Of a stretch of 64,000 nucleotides of DNA, positions 1 to 8,409 are shown piece by piece; the first letter of the stretch is position 1; every line of letters starts with the position of its first letter. The stretch is taken from contig NZ_QYAC01000008.1 of the NCBI RefSeq assembly GCF_016758195.1, forward strand, positions 1 through 64,000. The letters run 5' to 3'. Origin of the DNA: Leucobacter chromiireducens subsp. solipictus. GTDB lineage: Bacteria > Actinomycetota > Actinomycetes > Actinomycetales > Microbacteriaceae. A model generated the notes under the pieces. That model saw only the letters and a program-made list of their open reading frames with translations, ran no database searches and was not told the origin of the DNA. Both the position numbers and the translations under genes were made by a program.

Positions 1-57
1 CCGTTGAAAACACGCGGAAGTTGACCCGCTCGGGGACGCGTGCAGGAGGAAGTCCTG

Positions 58-141
58 ATGGGTGTAGTACGTTTCCGAAGAGGACACGGAAAGGTAACGA
101 TTCGAAACTTTATTCGAATGATTCTGATGCCGTCCCACTAG
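58..141 (+). CDS. possible 27-residue small protein
   Basis: An ATG at 58 opens 27 codons ending in TAG at 139-141. It is preceded by an excellent ribosome binding site, AGGAGG at 44-49. The predicted peptide is basic and begins MGVVRFRRG. I recognise no family. It converges on the gene ending at 138 and overlaps its stop codon. The left window edge hides whether it belongs to a longer transcript. It may be a chance open frame; the strong Shine-Dalgarno sequence is the only positive sign. Confidence 0.2.
   Translation: MGVVRFRRGHGKVTIRNFIRMILMPSH
100..119. promoter_or_regulatory. AT-rich inverted repeat ATTCGAA-N6-TTCGAAT
   Basis: Seven-base arms (100-106 and 113-119) pair perfectly around six bases. 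The site lies just past the stop of the leftward gene at 138. It could be a weak terminator stem or an operator. There is no T-run on the leftward strand right after it, so its role is open. Confidence 0.3.
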
Positions 142-1124
142 AACAGGGAAGTGCTCCGCCAGACCCGGTGGGCTTCGATCTCGGGGTCGGCGAGGAGCGC
201 CCCGGCGCAGGCCGCACTGCACGCCACAAGCGTCGAATCGAAATCAATCTCGCTCACGAGCACCCACTCACGCCCCTCGGGCCACACGATGTTGGGGCTC
301 TGCGGCTCGGCCCGCTCATCTGCCGGAATCCACGGCGCGCGCACGGGCCAGCTCTGCTCGGCCAACTCCCGCGGTCCCGCCGCGAAGCACACGTAGTCTC
401 GACCCGGCAGCGATATCCGTTCACCCCGCGCCGCCTCCCGAGGCAGAACACCGGAGCCCGGCGGCTGCTCGAGCGCAGGGAAAAACACGCTGCGCACGGC
501 TGCCGCGGTACCGAAGCGGCGGCGGCGTTCCCGGAAGCTCAGCACGTGCTGCATCGCGCGCAGGCCAATGTGCAGCAGGGGCCGCGGGATCCAGCGCGGT
601 GGATCCGGCACCGCGAAGAACCAGCCCACACCCTGCGCGCTCACGAGCCCGCCGTACCCCTCCCAGACGCCCGCGACCCCGGAATCCGGAGTCGCGGTCT
701 GTCGCGCAAGCACGTCGAGCACTCGCGTAAACAGCTCAGGCGGCAGCGTCCCCTCGCGTGGGATCGAGTACCGCCAGCCGTCTGCGGCGAGCGCGTCATC
801 ACGCTCACCGTACGCGGCACCCAGCAGCTCCCACGAGCGGGGGACATCCTCGAGGTCACGACCCAGCGCAGCCGCAGTATCAGCCCAGCTCACCGGCTCG
901 GTCAACAGCTCCGGGGCCGAGGCCCAGTCAACGGACTCCGCCTGCGCCTCCCACTCAGCGAAGGTCCCGGTTTCGGGCCGATCCCGGGTGAACGGCGGCA
1001 GGATCCGGATCACGACGTCGAAGCCATCCGGCACCGTGTCGTCGAGCACCTCGTCTCCGCTGCCCAGACGCTCCGTGAGCCAGGCACCCGCCGCTCCCGG
1101 CACCCAGGGAAACGGCTCGATCAC
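138..1124 (-). CDS. uncharacterised protein, 328 aa
   Basis: I do not recognise this protein. It is soluble-looking, with no clear signal peptide or membrane segment, and is rich in Trp, Pro and Arg. Its ATG overlaps the stop of the upstream quinone oxidoreductase gene in an ATGA, so the two are almost certainly translated from one mRNA. Nothing in the sequence shows a catalytic motif. The middle part (about residues 150-190, with several Trp and Pro) is the most structured-looking stretch. Codon use matches the neighbours, so it looks like an established gene. Function unknown. Confidence 0.8.
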   Translation of the reverse strand: MIEPFPWVPGAAGAWLTERLGSGDEVLDDTVPDGFDVVIRILPPFTRDRPETGTFAEWEAQAESVDWASAPELLTEPVSWADTAAALGRDLEDVPRSWELLGAAYGERDDALAADGWRYSIPREGTLPPELFTRVLDVLARQTATPDSGVAGVWEGYGGLVSAQGVGWFFAVPDPPRWIPRPLLHIGLRAMQHVLSFRERRRRFGTAAAVRSVFFPALEQPPGSGVLPREAARGERISLPGRDYVCFAAGPRELAEQSWPVRAPWIPADERAEPQSPNIVWPEGREWVLVSEIDFDSTLVACSAACAGALLADPEIEAHRVWRSTSLF

Positions 1125-2086
1125 GGGAGCAGAATCACCTTGCCGGTGGTGGCCCGACCCTCGAGCGCCCGGTGAGCGGCTGCGGCCTCCTCCAGCGGGA
1201 ACCGGGCACCGATCCGGAGCTGCAGCTGCCCCGCGGCGATCGCCGCGAACAGCTCACCGTACCGCCAGGCCCGTTCCTCGGAGCTTTGGAGGAAGTGGCC
1301 GAGCGAGGGACGCGTCACCGAGAGCGAGCCGCCCGCGTTGAGCCGCTGCAGATCAAATGGAGGCACCGGCCCGCTGGCGGCACCGAACAGCACCAGGGTT
1401 CCGCGCACGCGGAGGGCACGCAAGGAGTCGTCGAAGGTGTCCCTGCCCACCCCGTCGTAGACCACGGACACTCCAGCACCGTCAGTCAGATCCCGCACCG
1501 CCTCCGCGAAGCCCGCGTAGGGGAGCACCTCCGCAGCGCCGGCCTCCCGGCTCAGTGCGTGCTTCTCCGGCGTCGATGCGGTGGTGATGACCCGCACCCC
1601 GCGCGCAGTCAAGAGCTGCGTCAACAGCAGCCCCACCCCGCCCGCGCCGGCGTGCACCAACACGGTTTCTCCCGGCTGGGGCTGCGCCGCGGAGGTCGCC
1701 AAGTAGTGTGCGGTGAGCCCCTGGAGCGGAATCGCCGCCGCGGTTTCAGCGTCGATCCCGGCGGGCACGGACACCGCCCGCGCGGCGTCCACAAGGAATC
1801 GCTCCGCATAGGTGGCTCGCGCCTCGCTCGTGGTCACTAGGTCGCCCACGGCAAAGCCCGCGACTCCCTCTCCGACAGCGAGAACCCGGCCTGAGGCTTC
1901 CTCCCCCGGCGTGAACGGGAATGGCACCGTGTACAGGCCCGAACGCTGGTAGGTCTCGACGAAGTTCACCCCGACCGCCGCGGTCTCAACGAGCAGCTCT
2001 CCCGGTCCAGCCACAAGCTCGGCGGCCTCGCCGAGCTGCAGTACGTCGGGTCCGCCGGTGGTCTGGGCAATGATTGTGCGCGTCAT
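1121..2086 (-). CDS. qor: zinc-free quinone oxidoreductase (MDR superfamily)
   Basis: This 321-residue protein is an NADPH:quinone reductase of the medium-chain dehydrogenase/reductase superfamily. These enzymes reduce quinones or other activated alkenes with NADPH in the cytosol. Visible hallmarks are the N-terminal GroES-like part (GVNFVETYQRSGLY, then PFTPGEEASG) and the nucleotide-binding loop HAGAGGVG around residues 145-152. The cysteine and histidine zinc ligands of alcohol dehydrogenases are absent, as in the Qor branch. The start is ATG at 2086. A TAGGCT hexamer six bases upstream suggests a leaderless transcript. The uncharacterised 328-residue gene follows with a 4-base overlap. 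Confidence 0.9.
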   Translation of the reverse strand: MTRTIIAQTTGGPDVLQLGEAAELVAGPGELLVETAAVGVNFVETYQRSGLYTVPFPFTPGEEASGRVLAVGEGVAGFAVGDLVTTSEARATYAERFLVDAARAVSVPAGIDAETAAAIPLQGLTAHYLATSAAQPQPGETVLVHAGAGGVGLLLTQLLTARGVRVITTASTPEKHALSREAGAAEVLPYAGFAEAVRDLTDGAGVSVVYDGVGRDTFDDSLRALRVRGTLVLFGAASGPVPPFDLQRLNAGGSLSVTRPSLGHFLQSSEERAWRYGELFAAIAAGQLQLRIGARFPLEEAAAAHRALEGRATTGKVILLP

Positions 2087-2092
2087 GCTCTG

Positions 2093-2098
2093 AGCCTA
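2093..2098 (-). promoter_or_regulatory. -10 box TAGGCT, leaderless start of qor
   Basis: TAGGCT lies six bases before the ATG at 2086. That spacing puts the transcript start at or next to the start codon. No Shine-Dalgarno sequence is present. Confidence 0.6.
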
Positions 2099-2162
2099 CG
2101 CGGCGCGATGCCCGGCGCCCAGTTTCAGGTGCCGGATCCCTCGCGCCAGGCCCCCTGTGCCC

Positions 2163-2269
2163 GGTGCCCGGTGCCAAGTGCCAAGTGCCAAGTGCCAAGT
2201 GCCAAGTGCCAAGTGCGCTGCACCCTGTACCCGGTGCCCAACGGCCAGCACCCAGCACCCAGCACCCAG
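2163..2269. repeat. heptanucleotide tandem repeats (GTGCCAA x6, CAGCACC x3)
   Basis: Six perfect head-to-tail copies of GTGCCAA run from 2171 to 2212, preceded by two GGTGCCC-like variants. Three copies of CAGCACC run from 2246 to 2266. Both units are seven bases and related to each other in inverted form (TGGTGC against GCACCA-like cores). They fill the 319-base space between qor and the YhgE-like gene, which otherwise holds only a terminator hairpin. Nothing else coding is visible here; open frames across the repeat in several frames are a by-product of the 7-base period. Confidence 0.9.
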
Positions 2270-2326
2270 TGAGGAGGCGCCGAAACGACAAAGCGACAAA
2301 ACGAACATCCTGGCCACAACAGCAAC

Positions 2327-2367
2327 GCCCCGTGTGCCCCGCTCAGGAAGAGCGGCACACACGGGGC
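2327..2367 (-). terminator. hairpin after the YhgE/MMPL operon
   Basis: The arms GCCCCGTGTG (2327-2336) and CACACGGGGC (about 2358-2367) pair, with GCTC/GAGC extending the stem around an AGGAA loop. It lies just downstream of the YhgE-like stop at 2406. There is no strong T-run, so termination strength is uncertain. Confidence 0.65.
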
Positions 2368-2405
2368 GGGCGGCGCGGGCTACGCGGGCTACGCCGCGGT
2401 GCGAA

Positions 2406-4667
2406 CTACGCCGCCGCGCGAACCTTTCGTACCGCCAGCCCGGTGAGCACGAGGCCGAGCGCTCCCCACAGCACGAGCAGCACGGCGGATCCGCCGGCCC
2501 CGGAGGCACCGGTCGCGACGGCCTGGAACCCGGCAAGTGCTGCCCCCACCGGGCTCGCGTCGCCGAGCGCGGCGAGCGGGCCTGGCACGGTCGAGACGAT
2601 GCCCACGGCGAAGGCCACCACGAGCAGCACAAAGGCGATGAAGCGCCCCACGCCGCCGAGCAGCGCGGACAGGCCCTGCACGAGCAGCGTGAACGCGATG
2701 CCGGCGAGCAGCGCCAGCCCGAAGAATCCGGCGGCCTGCGCGAAGTCGTAGCCGAGCGCGATCGGCAACACGATTCCGGCGATCGCGCCCTGCGCGGCAC
2801 CGAGGCCGATCGCGGGCAGCGCGCTGCGCAGCGTGATCGCGCCGATCCCTCGTGCGGCGTCGCGGGTGCGCCGCCACAGCGGCGCGAGCACGAGGAACGC
2901 GGCGAGCGCGCCCGCCCAGAGCGCGATGCCCGCGAAGAGCGGGACCCCGGAGGCGTTGAACAGCTCGTCGCTGCCGCCCTCGGACTTCACCGGGGTCAGC
3001 GCGATCTCGGCGATCTTGTCGCGCTGGGCCTCGGTGTAGTTCGGGATCCCGTTCACGGCCGCGCCGAGGCCCGTCGCGAGTTCGGACGCCCCGGAGGCGG
3101 ACTGGCCGACGCCGTCGGCAAGCTGCGCGGCACCGTCGGCGAGCTCCGGGGTGTTCGCAGCGAGCTCCGCGGTGCCCGAGGCGAGTTCCGCGGTGCCGGA
3201 GGCGAGCCCTGTCGCCCCCTGCGCGAGGCCGGACGCGCCGCTCGCGACGCCGGACGCACCGGTCGCAAGTTCCGATGCTCCCGCGGCAAGCTGCGAGGTT
3301 CCCGCGGACACCCCGCCGACCCCGGCGGCGAGTTCCGCCGCGCCCCCGGCGAGCCCCTCAGCACCGGCCGCAAGTTCGGCGGCTCCCCCGGCGAGATCTT
3401 GCGCGCCACTGGCGAGCCCTGCGGCACCCCCGGCAGACTGCTGGGCTCCGGTCGCGAGCTTGTTCCCCGCCTCCTGCAGCAACGTGAGGTTCCCGCCGAT
3501 TCCGGCGAGTTCGCCGCGCGTCGTTGCGATCGCGTCGAGAGCCTGCTGCTTCGCTTCCTCGCTCGGCATGGGAATCGTGCCGTCGGAAATTGCGGTGTGT
3601 ACCTGGAGCAGCGTCGTATCCAGCTGCCCGCCGCCCGCGAGCACTTGGCCGACGATCGCATTCACGTTCCCCGTGTACTCCCCGATCCCTGCGGAGAGCG
3701 TTTCGGCGCCCGCGGCGTACTCCTGCGCACCTGCGGCATACCCGGCAATACCCGGATTATCCGCCCCGTCGCCGCTCGCGAACACGCGCAGCCCGCCGGC
3801 GAGTCCGGCCGCACCGGTGGAGAGCTCGTTCGCCCCACCCGCGAGCGCCCCGGTTCCCGCGGCGAGCTCGGAGATCCCGCCCGAGAGTGCGTTCGCGCCT
3901 CCGGACAGCTGCGCAGCACCGTTCGACAATTCGCCCGCGCCGCCCGCGAGCTGCCCCGCGCCGCTCGACAGCTGTCCGGCGCCCGCGGACAGCTGCTGCG
4001 TACCGTCCGCCAGCTGCTGTGTGCCATCGGCGAGCTGGGTCGCGCCGTCGGACAGCTGCGTGCCGCCGTCGGCGAGCTTCGTCGCACCGTCGGCGGCGTC
4101 GCTGAGCCCGCCGTGCAGCTCGGTCATGCCGACAAACACGCTGCCGACAAACTGCTCACCGAGTTGCTGGTTGAGCACCGAAGTCGCGGTCTGCGTCACG
4201 ATCCCGGACAGCGCGGTGTCGATGAGCCGGCCGCGGTCGCTCTCCCGGATGTCGATGTTTGCCTGCGTCGCCTTGTCGGGGTCGCCGGAGAGGGACGTCG
4301 CGGCGGCCGAGAAGTCTTTCGGGATGGTCACGACGGTCGCGTAGCGGCCGTCCTTCAGGCCCGCGTCGGCATCGTCTTCGTCGGTGAGCACCCAGGTGAA
4401 GTTCGTGTCCTCGGTGTCGGCGGCCGCCCCGGCCTCGCCGATCAGCTCGCCCGCAAGCACCCGGCCGAGCGGGACGAGCTGGCCGTCGAGCTCCACGGCC
4501 TCATCGTGGTTCACGACGGCGGCGGTCACGGAGTCGAGCCGCTCGGTCGGGTTCCACAGCCCCCACAGGAGCACTCCCGCGACGGTGAGCGGCACGAGGA
4601 TCAGGCCGAGCAGCGTGGTCCAGCGCACGGGCTTGCGGCTCGAGATGCGGGTCAGTGCGGCGCTCAT
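2406..4667 (-). CDS. YhgE/Pip-family membrane protein with heptapeptide repeats
   Basis: A 753-residue membrane protein of the YhgE/Pip (phage infection protein) family. One membrane helix lies near residues 17-37. A large extracellular part follows, and about five helices lie at 575-745. The extracellular part carries two long blocks of a seven-residue repeat of the form LxxGxxx (roughly residues 184-292 and 398-535), for example LADGTQQ, LSSGAGQ and LAGGAGE. Family members occur in ABC-2 or MMPL export systems. Here the ATG overlaps the stop of the MMPL gene (ATGA at 4664-4667), so the two probably form one export machine, most likely regulated by the divergent TetR. The exported substrate is unknown. 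The repeat probably forms a long helical stalk outside the membrane. Confidence 0.88.
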   Translation of the reverse strand: MSAALTRISSRKPVRWTTLLGLILVPLTVAGVLLWGLWNPTERLDSVTAAVVNHDEAVELDGQLVPLGRVLAGELIGEAGAAADTEDTNFTWVLTDEDDADAGLKDGRYATVVTIPKDFSAAATSLSGDPDKATQANIDIRESDRGRLIDTALSGIVTQTATSVLNQQLGEQFVGSVFVGMTELHGGLSDAADGATKLADGGTQLSDGATQLADGTQQLADGTQQLSAGAGQLSSGAGQLAGGAGELSNGAAQLSGGANALSGGISELAAGTGALAGGANELSTGAAGLAGGLRVFASGDGADNPGIAGYAAGAQEYAAGAETLSAGIGEYTGNVNAIVGQVLAGGGQLDTTLLQVHTAISDGTIPMPSEEAKQQALDAIATTRGELAGIGGNLTLLQEAGNKLATGAQQSAGGAAGLASGAQDLAGGAAELAAGAEGLAGGAAELAAGVGGVSAGTSQLAAGASELATGASGVASGASGLAQGATGLASGTAELASGTAELAANTPELADGAAQLADGVGQSASGASELATGLGAAVNGIPNYTEAQRDKIAEIALTPVKSEGGSDELFNASGVPLFAGIALWAGALAAFLVLAPLWRRTRDAARGIGAITLRSALPAIGLGAAQGAIAGIVLPIALGYDFAQAAGFFGLALLAGIAFTLLVQGLSALLGGVGRFIAFVLLVVAFAVGIVSTVPGPLAALGDASPVGAALAGFQAVATGASGAGGSAVLLVLWGALGLVLTGLAVRKVRAAA

Positions 4668-7567
4668 CGGGCGCCTCCTTCGGAAATCAGCGGGGCTGCG
4701 GAGCTGGGGAGATGGGGCCCGGATGCCGGATCGTGTGCGGCATCGTGCGCCGGATCCGGCACCGCGTGGGCGGCCTGGGCGGCAGGCACGGCACCGGGCC
4801 GCGCGTAGCGGGTGCCCTCAGGCAGGATCCGGCCCGCGATGTCCCGCGAGCCGAGCACGACCACCGTGAGCGCGGGTGCCGCGCCGCGATCCGCCAGGGC
4901 GGTCTGTGCGGCGAGCGCGGAACGCATGCCGTCGACCTGCGCGAGCGGCATCGGCCCATCCGCGGCGGCGCGCAGATCGAGCAGCAGCACGACGGGGCGA
5001 TCCTGCAACGCGTCGCGCAGCGACGCCGGATCCGCCCAGGCCGCGCGCGCCCGCAGCGACGATGCGCGCTCGGGGAGCAAGAGCCCGCCGACCTTCAGGG
5101 TGCCGCGGGTCACGGGCGCCCGACCGGCGACGGCCGTCGCGAGGGGGAGGCTCGCCGGATCCTGCGGGTCGAGCAGCAGTGTCTCGCCCGGCGCGACCCG
5201 CACGTTCGGGAGCCGCGCTCCGCCGGAGACCTGGAGCGCCTCCGAAGCGATCACGGCCTCCGGCATATCGGCGGGCCAGTCGGCGTGGGCGATCTCGCGC
5301 GCCAGCCCCTCGCCCTCGACGTCGAAGGAGGGCAGGATCCGGCTCAGCCAGCGCGGCATGCGCCAGGCGCGATCCCCGAGCAGCGCGAGCACGGCGGGCA
5401 CGAGGGTCATCCGCACGATGAACGCGTCGACAAAGACGCCGACGGCGAGCCCGAGCGCGATCACCTTGATGCTGGGGTCCCCCTCGGGCACGAAGGCCGC
5501 GAACACGGCGAACATGATGAGGGCCGCGGCCGTCACGACCTTCGCGCTGCCCACGAAGCCGCGCTGGATCGCGGTCTGGGCGTCGGCGCCGTGCACGTAC
5601 TCCTCTCGGATCCGGGCGACGAGGAACACCTCGTAATCCATCGCGAGCCCGAACAGTACGCCCATCAGGATGATCGGCATGAAGCTCAGGACCGGGCCCG
5701 CGGAGTGCACGTTGAGGAGATCCCCCAGCCAGCCCCACTGGAACACGGCGACGACCGCGCCGAACGCGGCCCCCACCGACAGCAGATAGCCGAGCGTCGC
5801 CTTGATCGGCACCCACACCGAGCGGAACACCATCGCGAGCAGGATCAGCGAGAGCCCCACGACCAGGATCCCGAACGGCAGCAGCGCCTCGCCGAGCAGG
5901 TGTGAGACGTCGATGCCGACCGCGGTAAACCCGGTCACGGCGAGACTCACACCGTAGCGATCCTGCCACTCGTCGTGGTGCGCACGGAGCTCGGCGACGA
6001 GTTCCTCGGTGCTCACCGACTGCGGGCCGTCCTCGGGCACGACCTGGATGATGCCGGTGTCGGCGTTCTGGTTCGGGGTCGCGAGCGGCACATCCGCGAC
6101 GCCGGGGATCGCGCGCACCTCGTCCGCGAGATCCTCCATCAGGCCGAGCGGGTCCGTGCTCGTGATGATCGAGCCGGTCAGGATCAGCGGGCCGTTCGCG
6201 CCCTCCCCGAAGTGTTCGCCGGTGAGCTCGTAGGTGACCCGTGCCGGATCCTCCTTCTCGAGCGTCTCCGCCCCCGGCAGCGCGAGGCGCAGATCCATCG
6301 CGGGGATCGCGGCGGCCCCGAGGCCGACGAGGACCACGAGGATCGTGATGATCGGCTTCACCGTCGCGATCTTGACCCAGCGGGCAAAGAATCGGTCCGC
6401 ACGGCTCTGGGTGGGGGCGGCCGGAACGGCGGCGGGTGCCGGATCGGTGCCCTTCGCGGCCTCTGGAGCTCCGGCGGCCGAAGCTCCGGCACCCGAAGCT
6501 CCGGCACCCGGCGCGGCGCTCGCGTGGAGCAGCGCGCGCTGCTTCTTCGGCAGGATCTTCTCCCCCGCCATCGCGAGCACCGCGGGCGTCAGCGTGACCC
6601 CGATCAGGACCGCGATCGCGACGCCGGCCGCGGCGGCAACACCGAGGGCGGTGAGGAACGGGATCCCCGCGACGGCGAGGCCCGCCAGCGCGATGATCAC
6701 CGTGAGCCCCGCAAACACCACCGCGGATCCGCTCGTCGCGGTGGCGCGCGCGATGGACTCGGTCATGCCGAGGCCCGAGCGCAGCTGCTCCTGGTGCCGG
6801 CTCACGATGAAGAGCGTGTAGTCGATCCCCACCGCGAGTCCCAGCATCAGCGCCAGCATGGGGGTCGTCGAAGTCATGTCCGCGAACGCCGTCGTCACGA
6901 AGAGGCCCGCGATGGTCACGCCCACGCCGAGAATGGCGATGAGGAGCGGCATCCCGGCAGCGACGAGCGAGCCGAGCGTGAACAGCAGCACGATAAACGC
7001 GACCACCACGCCGATCGCCTCGGTGATCGTGAAGCCCGGGATGGCCACCGAGAACAGGTCACCGCCGTAGGACACTTCGGATCCGGCGGGCAGCGTGTCC
7101 TCGAGATCCGCGGCGACGGCGATGATCCCGTCGCTCGTGTCGGCCGGGGCGTCGCTCTGGGTCGCATCGATCTGGATCGTGAGCAGGGCCGCCCGGCCGT
7201 CATCGCTGAGGCCGCTCGCGCCCTGCTCGGCGAAGGGGTAGGAGATCCCGTTCACCTTCGGGAGGTCCGCGAGCTCCTCGGCCGCGGCGACGATGTCCTG
7301 CTTGGTCTCTCCCGCGTCGACGCGCTCGCCCTGCGGGGCGACGACGATGATCGTGGCGCTCGTGCCGCTGACCTCGGGGAAGGTGCGGCCCAGGGTGTCG
7401 ATCGCTTCCTGGGATTCGGTGCCCGGGATCGTGATCGGCGCGTTCGCCCCCTGCGAGAACAGGGCGGCCCCCACACCCAGCAGCGCAAGTACGGCGATCC
7501 ACAGGATCAACACGAGCTTTCGTGCGCGCGCGGCCCACAGGCCGAGCGAGTAGAGCAGGGTCGACAT
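4664..7567 (-). CDS. MMPL/RND-type transporter with extra C-terminal domain
   Basis: A 967-residue MMPL family exporter with two repeats of a leading helix, a large extracellular loop and five helices, using the proton gradient to move lipids or drugs. The start chosen is ATG at 7567 (MSTLLYSLGL), with GGAAGG upstream; an earlier start at 7660 would put a basic non-membrane tail first and run through the operator. After the last helix (about residue 745) comes a 200-residue cytosolic tail. From about 775 to 905 it reads like an ABC ATPase that has lost its Walker A (VAPGETLLL where GE..L.GPSGSGKS is expected, then AVAGR, TLKVGG and VVLLLDL). The gene overlaps the YhgE-like gene by four bases. 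Confidence 0.92.
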   Translation of the reverse strand: MSTLLYSLGLWAARARKLVLILWIAVLALLGVGAALFSQGANAPITIPGTESQEAIDTLGRTFPEVSGTSATIIVVAPQGERVDAGETKQDIVAAAEELADLPKVNGISYPFAEQGASGLSDDGRAALLTIQIDATQSDAPADTSDGIIAVAADLEDTLPAGSEVSYGGDLFSVAIPGFTITEAIGVVVAFIVLLFTLGSLVAAGMPLLIAILGVGVTIAGLFVTTAFADMTSTTPMLALMLGLAVGIDYTLFIVSRHQEQLRSGLGMTESIARATATSGSAVVFAGLTVIIALAGLAVAGIPFLTALGVAAAAGVAIAVLIGVTLTPAVLAMAGEKILPKKQRALLHASAAPGAGASGAGASAAGAPEAAKGTDPAPAAVPAAPTQSRADRFFARWVKIATVKPIITILVVLVGLGAAAIPAMDLRLALPGAETLEKEDPARVTYELTGEHFGEGANGPLILTGSIITSTDPLGLMEDLADEVRAIPGVADVPLATPNQNADTGIIQVVPEDGPQSVSTEELVAELRAHHDEWQDRYGVSLAVTGFTAVGIDVSHLLGEALLPFGILVVGLSLILLAMVFRSVWVPIKATLGYLLSVGAAFGAVVAVFQWGWLGDLLNVHSAGPVLSFMPIILMGVLFGLAMDYEVFLVARIREEYVHGADAQTAIQRGFVGSAKVVTAAALIMFAVFAAFVPEGDPSIKVIALGLAVGVFVDAFIVRMTLVPAVLALLGDRAWRMPRWLSRILPSFDVEGEGLAREIAHADWPADMPEAVIASEALQVSGGARLPNVRVAPGETLLLDPQDPASLPLATAVAGRAPVTRGTLKVGGLLLPERASSLRARAAWADPASLRDALQDRPVVLLLDLRAAADGPMPLAQVDGMRSALAAQTALADRGAAPALTVVVLGSRDIAGRILPEGTRYARPGAVPAAQAAHAVPDPAHDAAHDPASGPHLPSSAAPLISEGGAR

Positions 7568-7653
7568 GCGGTGAGGCCTTCCGGTCGCGGGCAGATCGCG
7601 GAACACGCGGAAACGGCGACGCGAGTGCATCGCCGGCCCCCATGCACAGCGTC

Positions 7654-7690
7654 GATACACGAGTGTATCCGATTCGATACAGTAGTGTAT
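7654..7690. promoter_or_regulatory. two operator-like palindromes ATACAnnnnTGTAT
   Basis: The first copy is GATACAC-GA-GTGTATC (7654-7669) and the second is GATACA-N4-TGTATT (7676-7691). Their centres lie 22 bases apart, two helical turns. They lie between the divergent MMPL and TetR genes, the usual place for an autoregulating TetR repressor to bind. That this TetR protein binds them is inferred from position. Confidence 0.7.
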
Positions 7691-7749
7691 TCAGGAGACG
7701 CTCAGCGACCGCGCGCTCGCTCCATTCCGCGCGAAAGGCAGGTGATCCG

Positions 7750-8409
7750 GTGACGACGCCCTCCCCCGAGGCACCCGTGAGTTCCCGCCGCCAAGAAACG
7801 CGGACCCGGCTCCTCGACGCTGCAGTTGAGGTGTTCGCCGAGGACGGCCTACAGGGTGCCGCCGTCGAAACGATCAGCGCTCGGGCCGGGTTTACGCGCG
7901 GAGCGTTCTACTCAAACTTCGACAGCAAGGAAGAGCTGTTCCTTGAGCTCTTGCGGCGCGAGTTCGACCGCCGCGCCGCCGACCTCGCCGAAAAGGCGCT
8001 TGCCCTCGAACCCACGCTCCGCGAGAACGCCGGCTGCGTCTCCCCCGAGCAGGCCGCAAGCTACATCGTCGAGTTCTTCGCGCCCGCCCCCGATGCCACC
8101 GCCTGGTTCGTGCTGGAGGCGGAGTTCCTGCTCCTCGCCATGCGGGATCCCTCGATCGCCCCGGGTCACCACGAGTTCATGGACGGGTTTTACCAGAGCA
8201 TTGCGGGCAACGTGGAGCGCGTCATCGCGGCCGCGGGGCGGCGCTTCGTGATCCCGGTCGAACACACCATGCCCGTGCTCAGCAGCGTGTACGAGCACGC
8301 CCTGCGCACGAACGCCCTCTCGGGCTCCACCTCCTCCGTGCCGTTCGAACAGCTCGGCGGCCGCCTCGCGGAACTGCTGTTCGCGCTGACCGAGGAGGTC
8401 TCCGGCTAG
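7750..8409 (+). CDS. TetR/AcrR-family transcriptional regulator
   Basis: A 219-residue TetR-family repressor. The N-terminal DNA-binding domain is clear: TRTRLLDAAVEVFAEDG, then the helix-turn-helix with AGFTRGAFYSNFDSKEELF. The C-terminal ligand pocket is not diagnostic. The GTG at 7750 was chosen because homology begins right after it and GAAAGG lies upstream. The gene diverges from the MMPL/YhgE-like export pair, and two palindromes sit in the shared control region, so it most likely represses that pair and itself until a ligand binds. Its stop overlaps that of the convergent regulator gene by four bases. Confidence 0.9.
   Translation: MTTPSPEAPVSSRRQETRTRLLDAAVEVFAEDGLQGAAVETISARAGFTRGAFYSNFDSKEELFLELLRREFDRRAADLAEKALALEPTLRENAGCVSPEQAASYIVEFFAPAPDATAWFVLEAEFLLLAMRDPSIAPGHHEFMDGFYQSIAGNVERVIAAAGRRFVIPVEHTMPVLSSVYEHALRTNALSGSTSSVPFEQLGGRLAELLFALTEEVSG

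Noticed and set aside
2163..2269. CRISPR array
   Set aside because: The units are seven bases, directly adjacent and without spacers. No cas genes are present.
2157..4808. An 883-codon open frame on the + strand opposite the YhgE-like gene
   Set aside because: It is a by-product of the repeats and GC bias of the real gene. Its translation is Arg/Gly/Glu-rich low complexity, and the opposite strand has a clear family match.
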